5,785 bases of DNA, from contig JAGODA010000210.1 of assembly GCA_017998475.1 (NCBI GenBank), forward strand, positions 1 to 5,785. The letters run 5' to 3'. The translations under genes and the position numbers were made by a program. The notes under the pieces are model-generated. The model was not told the DNA's origin. It saw only the letters and a list, made by a program, of their open reading frames with translations, and did not search any database. The DNA is from Spirochaetota bacterium (GTDB lineage: Bacteria; Spirochaetota; UBA4802; UBA5368). Below, piece by piece: positions 1-4,170 of this stretch (position 1 is the stretch's first letter; the number at the start of each line of letters is the position of its first letter).

Positions 1-335
1 AGGGGCTTCTCGCAGACGATCACCCGGGCTCCGCGTTCGGCGGCGCGGATGCCGATCTCCGCGCGAGATTCCGTCCAGGTGCTGATGATGACGAGCTCGG
101 GACGGACCGAATCGAAGAGCGCGCGATGGGAGGCAAAGGCGTTTTCACGGCGTATGCCGGCCGCCCGTATGAAGCCTTCCAGCCTTACGGGGTCGATGTC
201 GCACGCGTGGGTAATGCGCAGGCCGGCGGAGGAGGCTCCGCCGAAATGGGTGCAGGGTTTATAGCGAAGCGGGTCGGACTCCAGCAGGAATCCGATCCTT
301 CCGCAACCGATGAGCGCGATGCGCGGTCGTTTCAT
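1..335 (-). CDS. Gfo/Idh/MocA-family NAD(P)-dependent oxidoreductase, N-terminal part (runs off left edge)
   Basis: An open frame reads leftward from an ATG at 335 to the window edge, giving 111 codons without a stop. The protein begins MKRPRIALIGCGRIG, a Rossmann-fold start with the GxGxxG dinucleotide-binding loop at residues 10-15. A beta-strand ending in CDIDP (about 45-49) follows, where family members bind the cofactor ribose, then LVIIST (81-86), and finally VCEKP at 107-111, the family's signature EKP motif. Only the nucleotide-binding domain is present; the C-terminal substrate domain lies outside, so the substrate (sugar, inositol, amino-sugar or other) cannot be named. The ATG lies 17 bp after the glnA stop on the same strand, so co-transcription with glnA is likely. 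No good Shine-Dalgarno is visible, so coupling to glnA termination is possible. The family assignment is firm and the exact function is open. Confidence 0.88.
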   Translation of the reverse strand, partial: MKRPRIALIGCGRIGFLLESDPLRYKPCTHFGGASSAGLRITHACDIDPVRLEGFIRAAGIRRENAFASHRALFDSVRPELVIISTWTESRAEIGIRAAERGARVIVCEKP

Positions 336-352
336 GAGTGGCCGCGCGGCGC

Positions 353-1678
353 TCAGAGGATGGGCAGGTACTCGTTGATTTCGTAATCGGTGATGTGCGA
401 ATTGAAACGGTCGAGCTCGAGCATCTTGTTTTCGATGAAGTTGTCGACGAGCCGGTCCCCGAGGGCGTCCCGCATAAGCGCGCTTTTCCCGAGATCGATG
501 AGCGCCTCTCCGAGCTGGGTGGGCAGGGGATCGAGACCCATCTTCTGGAAATCGGCCCTGGAGGTCACGCTCCGGGTTGAGTCCAGCGGCGGAGGAAGTT
601 CGTAGCGCTCCCGGATGCCCTTCAGGCCGCTCGCCAGCACCGCCGCGAAAACAAGATAGGGATTACACGCGGGGTCGGGATTTCGAAGCTCCACGCGCAT
701 GGTGCGCGGCTTGTCGGGGTTGCATTCGGGCACCCGGATGAGCGAGGTGTCGCAGCGCGTGCTCCAGGAGATGTGCGTGGGCGCCTCGAAGCCGTGCAGA
801 AGGCGCTTGTAGGAATTGATCCACTGGTTGGTGACGGCGAAAAATTCCCTCGAGTGCCGCAGCAGGCCGGCGATATAGTATCTGCCCTCCCTGGAGAGGT
901 GCGATTCGTCGTCGGCGTCGAAGAAGATGTTCTCCTCGTCGCGGAAGAGCGACTGGTGGACGTGCATGCCGGAGCCGTTCTGGCCCGCCATGGGCTTGGG
1001 CATGAAGGAGGCGTAAATACCGTTTGACTGTCCGATCTCCTTGGCGATGAGCCTGAAGGTCATGATGTTATCGGCCATGGTAAGGGCGTCCTCGTGCCTG
1101 AGGTCGATCTCGTGCTGGCTGTAGGCCCCCTCGTGATGCGAGGAGATGACGCCGATACCCATCTTTTCGAGGGTGAGCACGGTCTGCCGTCGGTAGTCGG
1201 TGGCCACATCGAGCGGCGTAAGGTCGTAATAACCGCCGCGGTCGAGAATTTCCGGGGAGGATGAGTTTTTGAAGAAGAAGAACTCAATTTCCGGACCGGT
1301 ATAGAACGAATACCCCTCGTCGGAGGCCCTGCGGAGCATCCTCTTGAGAACGTATCGCGAATCTCCGTCGTAGGGCGTCATGTCGTTGCGGTAAATATCG
1401 CAGAACATGCGGGCCACCGAATCCTCCTTCGGCCGCCAGGGCAGCACCTGGAAGGTCGAGGTGTCGGGAAGCGCGATCATCTCGGACTCGTCGCGGCGGA
1501 TAAATCCCTGCAGCGTCGAGCCGTCGAAGCGCACACCCTCGATGAGAGCGTCCTCGAGCTCGTCGATGGTTATGGCGAAGCTCTTGAGAAAACCCAGGAT
1601 GTCCGTAAACCACAAACGGATGAATTTCACCCTGTTTTCGCTTGCGAGCTTCAGTATGTATTCCTTGTCCTTGTCCAT
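353..1678 (-). CDS. glnA: Type I glutamine synthetase (GSI-alpha-like), with an unusual active-site substitution
   Basis: It is expected to make glutamine from glutamate, ammonia and ATP in the cytoplasm as a dodecamer. At 441 aa it has the usual GSI-alpha length. Visible motifs are FDGST (51-55), GFIRRDESE (58-66), GPEIEFF (128-134; metal ligands E130 and E132), HHEGAYSQHE (181-190; E183 and E190), NGSGMHVHQS (234-243; H239), NSYKRL (288-293), the flap glutamate in GFEAP (E298), LIRVP (R315) and RVELR (328-332; E330 and R332). The adenylylation segment NLYDLP of E. coli aligns with STRSV (367-371), so the modified Tyr is absent and adenylylation control is unlikely. R61 matches the Bacillus feedback-inhibition arginine. 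By alignment from memory, D310 sits at the conserved Arg339 of E. coli (NRS becomes CDT) and E66 at Asp64. The ATG immediately follows the stop of a small upstream ORF and has only a distant AGGAG of its own, suggesting translational coupling. A GlnA-like ligase for another amine is the main alternative. Confidence 0.93.
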   Translation of the reverse strand: MDKDKEYILKLASENRVKFIRLWFTDILGFLKSFAITIDELEDALIEGVRFDGSTLQGFIRRDESEMIALPDTSTFQVLPWRPKEDSVARMFCDIYRNDMTPYDGDSRYVLKRMLRRASDEGYSFYTGPEIEFFFFKNSSSPEILDRGGYYDLTPLDVATDYRRQTVLTLEKMGIGVISSHHEGAYSQHEIDLRHEDALTMADNIMTFRLIAKEIGQSNGIYASFMPKPMAGQNGSGMHVHQSLFRDEENIFFDADDESHLSREGRYYIAGLLRHSREFFAVTNQWINSYKRLLHGFEAPTHISWSTRCDTSLIRVPECNPDKPRTMRVELRNPDPACNPYLVFAAVLASGLKGIRERYELPPPLDSTRSVTSRADFQKMGLDPLPTQLGEALIDLGKSALMRDALGDRLVDNFIENKMLELDRFNSHITDYEINEYLPIL

Positions 1679-1807
1679 CTAGCGTATTCCGTTTCTCCTG
1701 ATGCCGTGGATCACGGCGGCCTTCACCACGGCGGAATGATACTCCTGCGGAGAAATCATCCCGCTCTCCATCTCCTCGTACAGCAGGCGCAGAAGAATGT
1801 AGAACAT
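1679..1807 (-). CDS. Small 42-aa ORF directly upstream of and abutting glnA
   Basis: An ATG at 1807 opens a 42-codon frame ending in TAG at 1681-1679. The next base on the strand begins the glnA ATG, giving the junction TAGATG. The start has a perfect AGGAGG (1819-1814) six bases upstream, much better than anything preceding glnA. The product starts MFYILLRLLYEEMESGM and continues with ISPQEYHSAVVKAAVIHG, ending in the basic RRNGIR. It has a hydrophobic, possibly amphipathic N-terminal helix and no cysteine. I do not recognise a family. It may be a small regulatory or GS-interacting protein, or a leader peptide whose translation delivers ribosomes to glnA. The strong ribosome site and exact adjacency support real translation. 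The short length and the lack of a recognised homologue are the main doubts. Confidence 0.62.
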   Translation of the reverse strand: MFYILLRLLYEEMESGMISPQEYHSAVVKAAVIHGIRRNGIR

Positions 1808-1810
1808 AAC

Positions 1811-1860
1811 CCACCTCCTGTTTGTGCCTTCGATATATGTATCGGCACGCCGGGAGATGG
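1811..1860 (-). promoter_or_regulatory. Predicted Shine-Dalgarno-sequestering hairpin in the glnA leader
   Basis: In the leftward RNA, CCAUCUCC (1860-1853) can pair with GGAGGUGG (1818-1811), giving eight pairs including one G-U and covering the ribosome site. After a C-A mismatch and one more G-C pair, the helix resumes as GUGCC (1848-1844) with GGCAC (1828-1824). It then continues as GAUA (1843-1840) with UAUC (1835-1832), with a four-base loop and a three-base bulge. About 18 base pairs form in 50 nt. An upstream segment CCAGGGA (1876-1870) could instead pair with UCCCGG (1855-1850), releasing the Shine-Dalgarno. The pairings are read directly; regulation is inferred. Confidence 0.45.
1812..1819 (-). 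promoter_or_regulatory. Shine-Dalgarno of the small ORF / glnA unit
   Basis: The leftward strand reads AGGAGGTG, a full match to the anti-Shine-Dalgarno, with six bases between AGGAGG and the ATG at 1807. It is the strongest ribosome-binding site in the window. glnA has only an AGGAG about 15 bases before its own ATG, inside the small ORF. Translation of both probably depends on this site. Confidence 0.8.
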
Positions 1861-1914
1861 TTTATTAGTTCCCTGGACGGCGGGTCTGGCGCCGGGGACG
1901 ATTGTCCGATCCGT

Positions 1915-1958
1915 ATCCTACAGAAAAGACACCCCTGAAGTAGGATGTAAACTACTTT
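1915..1958. repeat. Overlapping inverted repeats in the glnA upstream region
   Basis: ATCCTAC (1915-1921) and GTAGGAT (1940-1946) form a perfect 7-bp inverted repeat with an 18-bp spacer. The second arm also overlaps a different dyad, AAGTAG (1938-1943) with CTACTT (1952-1957), followed on the plus strand by a run of T to 1961. The two helices cannot coexist. On the leftward strand this is leader or promoter DNA for the small ORF and glnA. It could be part of a switchable RNA structure or a repeated operator half-site (GTAG/CTAC). I could not identify a convincing promoter for glnA around it; the operon may also be read through from the gene ending at 1997. Confidence 0.45.
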
Positions 1959-1996
1959 TTTGAAGCGATACGGGGAGAGTCCGCTCGGGTCGGAAA

Positions 1997-3001
1997 TCAG
2001 AAGCTCAGATAGATGAGGATGATGAATATCACCAGAAGCAGCGCGAAAAGACCCATGATGACGTAGGTCATCTGGGACATGCCGCTCTCGGGCCTGGCCG
2101 TTTTTGCCTGATCCTTGAAGGGATTTCCGGCGGGGATGGTTTTCTTGCTGATGGGTCCGTCCACCCTGGGGTCGTACATCCGGAGCTTGACCTGCCGTTC
2201 GTCCTCGACGATCTTTCCGTATATGCCGGGCGCTATCTGGGAGAGTATCTCGATCGGATCGTTCTTGCTGCTCGCCTTGATATCGATCACTTCGCAGGGA
2301 ACCGGCCGGATGTGGTCCTCGACCCTCAGGTTCAGTATTTCGATAAAGTATTTCTCACGCTCGGAGTTGGCGACGATCTTCGCCATAATACGGTCCCCGA
2401 TTTTAAGCTCGTACAGGGGTTTGCCCTTAACCGGGGCAAGGATCGGCTGCAGCGGAAGGATGACCGCGCCCTCCTCGACATTATACCCCTTCTTTGCCGT
2501 CTGGGCGGCGGGGGTATCAACGGCCTTCTGCCTGCTTTCGCGTGCCGCCTTGAACTCCTCCGCGGTTATTTCCTGTATGCCGATTTCGAGTATCAGGTTT
2601 TTGTCGTGAACGATGCGGTAGAGGATGTCCGAGATGAATATTTCCACCCGGTCGTAATCGTACCCGGACGCGGATTCGTAGAGCTGTGAATTGAGGTTTG
2701 GCTGCGCGGCGACCGCCTTGAACTGGTCCATCAGCGATGAGCTCATGCTGGAGTTGAAGTTCCCCTTCCACTTGAGCTCCATGATGTTTTCCTCGTAACG
2801 CTCCCAGCCGACGTGCGGCTCGAGCTCGAAGACGTTGGAGAAGGTGGAGACGATGATGTTCTGGTTTTCGATGGCCCCCTCGGAGTCGAATACGACGAAC
2901 AGTATTCCATAGAGGTTGAGGGATTGCGATTTGAACCGGCCTTTGATGATGAGGTAATTGCCGCCTTCGAGGAATTCACCCTGGGTTCTGTCTTCAGCCA
3001 T
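1997..3001 (-). CDS. Uncharacterised tail-anchored membrane protein
   Basis: The protein has 334 aa from the ATG at 3001; a GTG at 3016 would add five residues. I prefer the ATG because the GTG has no ribosome site, while GGGA lies just before the ATG, although very close. About residues 8-150 form an alpha/beta-looking domain (GNYLIIKGRF, LYGILFVVFD, DRVEIFISDILYRIV). A charged, Ala/Lys-rich linker (about 150-172) and a beta-rich second domain (about 173-280; LYELKIGDRIMAKIV, KYFIEILNLRV, GIYGKIVEDERQVKLRM) follow. A Pro/Lys linker precedes a single hydrophobic segment, TYVIMGLFALLLVIFIILIY, at about 312-331, three residues from the C-terminus. There is no signal peptide, so both domains should face the cytoplasm. 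It resembles proteins of unknown function known to me mainly from spirochaetes (possibly DUF4899), but this is memory, not a search result. Its role is unknown. Confidence 0.85.
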   Translation of the reverse strand: MAEDRTQGEFLEGGNYLIIKGRFKSQSLNLYGILFVVFDSEGAIENQNIIVSTFSNVFELEPHVGWERYEENIMELKWKGNFNSSMSSSLMDQFKAVAAQPNLNSQLYESASGYDYDRVEIFISDILYRIVHDKNLILEIGIQEITAEEFKAARESRQKAVDTPAAQTAKKGYNVEEGAVILPLQPILAPVKGKPLYELKIGDRIMAKIVANSEREKYFIEILNLRVEDHIRPVPCEVIDIKASSKNDPIEILSQIAPGIYGKIVEDERQVKLRMYDPRVDGPISKKTIPAGNPFKDQAKTARPESGMSQMTYVIMGLFALLLVIFIILIYLSF

Positions 3002-3117
3002 TTCCCTGTTCCACACGCGTTAAAGTGAATTGGAAACCGGCGATACCGCTGATCCGGGTCCCTGGGATGTCATTATTCTCCGGGCGGCGTTCGGCGTCAT
3101 TGCTTGAACGTGCAATC

Positions 3118-3133
3118 CTGTATGTACTGTATG
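3118..3133. repeat. Tandem 7-bp direct repeat in the leftward leader
   Basis: CTGTATG occurs twice, at 3118-3124 and 3127-3133, separated by TA. A short dyad, ATTGC (3099-3103) with GCAAT (3112-3116), lies next to it. Both are downstream of the leftward promoter, inside the untranslated leader. They could be a regulator's half-sites or chance. Confidence 0.3.
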
Positions 3134-3160
3134 GATTTCCGGAAACTCAAACCGCGCCGC

Positions 3161-3209
3161 AGTCTACGCATTAATTGCATCTCTGTCAATATAAAATTAT
3201 TTTATTTTT
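3161..3209 (-). promoter_or_regulatory. Leftward sigma70-type promoter with UP-like AT tract
   Basis: On the leftward strand TTGACA (3189-3184) is a perfect -35 box. After exactly 17 bp comes TAGACT (3166-3161), matching four of six -10 positions. Immediately upstream of the -35, 3190-3209 reads almost only A and T (AAAATAAAATAATTTTATA), the position and composition of an UP element. This is the most AT-rich patch in a GC-rich window. Transcription would begin near 3154 and leave a leader of about 150 nt before the gene starting at 3001. Confidence 0.65.
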
Positions 3210-3301
3210 GGTCCGCCAACGCGGGCTGTTTCGAATTCGGGGCAAAAGCGCCTTAGTCGCGATGAGTACGGCGGCGTGGCGGCCCGAAGGGCTGGCAGGT
3301 C

Positions 3302-3337
3302 CAGGCCGGGCGACTGTTACGATCGTCGCCTGGCCTG
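3302..3337. repeat. Large imperfect palindrome (13-bp stem) upstream of the pncAB promoter
   Basis: CAGGCCGGGCGAC (3302-3314) pairs with GTCGCCTGGCCTG (3325-3337). Twelve pairs are Watson-Crick and one is G-T, around a 10-base loop. The structure can extend outward through GGCA (3294-3297) with TGCC (3340-3343) across a small internal loop. Only TTT follows on the plus strand and there is no T-run on the other, so it is a poor terminator. A terminator is also unexpected between divergent promoters. It sits directly against the putative rightward -35 region, which fits an operator or a structured RNA. Confidence 0.6.
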
Positions 3338-3365
3338 TTTGCCGTGATTATTCCCAGAGTATAAT
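3338..3365 (+). promoter_or_regulatory. Candidate rightward promoter for pncA-pncB
   Basis: TATAAT at 3360-3365 is a perfect -10 box, preceded by TTTGCC at 3338-3343 with a 16-bp spacer, a weak three-of-six -35. No extended -10 TG is present. The start would be near 3372, leaving a pncA leader of about 210 nt. The weak -35 immediately following the palindrome at 3302-3337 suggests activator or repressor control; that part is inference. Confidence 0.4.
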
Positions 3366-3370
3366 TCTCA

Positions 3371-3410
3371 CTCCCGGGAAACACCGTGGTCTCCCGGATC
3401 CCTGTCCCGG
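3371..3410. repeat. Short TCCCGG direct repeats near the pncAB start site
   Basis: CTCCCGG occurs at 3371-3377 and again at 3391-3397, exactly 20 bp apart, with a third TCCCGG at 3405-3410. They begin six bases after the TATAAT. Spacing near two helical turns would suit a DNA-binding protein, but short GC-rich repeats are common in this composition. Confidence 0.25.
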
Positions 3411-3512
3411 TCTGACTGCGCGGTCCTGGGCGAGCGCGCGAAAATCCTGCCGTCAATACACAAAAATATATGGAAATAATCCGCGGCGTTTGAGCATCTT
3501 TGAACCATGGCT

Positions 3513-3529
3513 CGGAGGACGCGCCTCCG
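3513..3529 (+). repeat. Small hairpin in the pncA leader
   Basis: CGGAGG (3513-3518) and CCTCCG (3524-3529) form a perfect 6-bp stem with a five-base loop, 53 bp before the pncA ATG. There is no T-run, so it is not a terminator. It does not cover the pncA ribosome site, GAGAGGTG, at 3568-3575. Confidence 0.35.
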
Positions 3530-3582
3530 GAGTGAATCATGTGCGACCGGTGTCGCGTAGCTTGAACGAGAGGTGAAACGGT

Positions 3583-4170
3583 ATGACCGGCAGGGTATTC
3601 GTCGATATCGATACTCAGTTCGACTTTATGGATCCGCGGGGCAAACTTTATGTTGCCGGCGCCGAGACCCTCGAGCCGAACCTCCGGAAGCTGACGCGGT
3701 GCGCGATTGAAAACGCCATACCGCTCGTAGCGACGCTGGACACCCATGTCCCCGGGGATCCGGAGTTCGAGCGGTTCCCGCCGCATTGCGTTCGGGGCAC
3801 GGCGGGCTTCGAGAAGGTACCCGCCACGATGGTGGAGGGGATGCGGCTTCTGCATTACGAGGACCATCCGCTCGTACTCGATCTGAATCCCGAATTCCCG
3901 GGTTTCATGAAGCCCGGATTCAGTGCCTTTACCAATCCTCTGTTCGGGCTTTACATGGAGCGCTTCCGCGCCGCCGAGGTTGTCGTGTACGGAGTGGCGA
4001 CGGATTATTGCGTCAGGACGACCTCGCTGGGGCTCGCGAAGGCCGGTTTTTCGGTGGCCGTGGTCGAGGACGCGGTAAAACCAGTGGCCGAGGCGGGCGG
4101 CCGGGCGGCGCTCGACGAGTTCGCCTCCGCGGGGATTCGCCTGCTCCGTACCGATGAGGTCGCACGATGA
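3583..4170 (+). CDS. pncA: Nicotinamidase (isochorismatase-like cysteine hydrolase)
   Basis: It hydrolyses nicotinamide to nicotinate and ammonia, the first step of deamidating NAD salvage, in the cytoplasm. At 195 aa it has the standard length. The triad is visible as D10 in DIDTQFDF, K110 in MKPGFSAF and C143 in GVATDYCVRTT. The metal site is D53 and H55 in LDTHVPGDPEF and H68 in FPPHCVRGT. D59 takes the position of the second His of the common DxHxxxH form, and E61 falls where Streptococcus pneumoniae nicotinamidase has a Glu ligand, as I recall it. The cis-peptide-forming region GVATDYCV is intact. The start is supported by GAGAGGTG seven bases upstream. The stop overlaps the next gene's ATG as ATGA, and that gene is a nicotinate phosphoribosyltransferase, which strengthens nicotinamide as substrate over other isochorismatase-family substrates. 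Confidence 0.93.
   Translation: MTGRVFVDIDTQFDFMDPRGKLYVAGAETLEPNLRKLTRCAIENAIPLVATLDTHVPGDPEFERFPPHCVRGTAGFEKVPATMVEGMRLLHYEDHPLVLDLNPEFPGFMKPGFSAFTNPLFGLYMERFRAAEVVVYGVATDYCVRTTSLGLAKAGFSVAVVEDAVKPVAEAGGRAALDEFASAGIRLLRTDEVAR

Larger units (their letters stand above)
3017..3582. other. Divergent intergenic region between the tail-anchored protein gene and pncA
   Basis: This 566-bp gap separates two divergently transcribed genes and contains no protein I can support. It holds the leftward promoter and leader (3017-3209), a structured GC-rich stretch (about 3240-3345), a rightward TATAAT (3360-3365), TCCCGG repeats, and the pncA leader. The structured stretch includes GCCC-GAA-GGGC (3282-3292) and the large hairpin at 3302-3337. 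It shows no tRNA or rRNA signature and no riboswitch that I recognise. A structured non-coding RNA in 3210-3345 cannot be excluded. Confidence 0.6.

Noticed and set aside
1284..1814. Leftward 176-codon frame overlapping the small ORF and the start of glnA
   Set aside because: It is out of frame with glnA, crosses its catalytic region and reads as low-complexity Arg-rich sequence. The Shine-Dalgarno at 1819-1814 fits the ATG at 1807 better.
1937..1961. Rho-independent terminator on the plus strand (GAAGTAG, loop, CTACTTTTTT)
   Set aside because: No rightward gene lies upstream to be terminated and the stem is short and AT-rich. I kept it only as part of the inverted-repeat cluster.
1808..1996. 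Known glutamine riboswitch, sigma54 promoter or GlnR/TnrA site upstream of glnA
   Set aside because: I found no TGGCAC-N5-TTGC on the leftward strand, only a half-match to TGTNANAWWWTNTNACA, and no match on the transcribed strand to the glnA or downstream-peptide RNA consensus as I remember it. A covariance-model scan would settle it.
3175..3203. Rightward promoter using TTGCAT and the AT tract
   Set aside because: TATAAA is only 9 bp from TTGCAT, and at 17 bp the sequence is TATTTA. The leftward TTGACA/TAGACT with an UP tract explains the region better.
3175..3576. Rightward 133-codon frame in the intergenic region
   Set aside because: It starts with TTG in the AT-rich promoter tract without a ribosome site, crosses the large palindrome, and its codon use does not match the neighbouring genes.
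3253..3867. Leftward 204-codon frame across pncA and the intergenic gap
   Set aside because: Half of it is antisense to the well-supported pncA, and the translation has low complexity and no recognisable domain.
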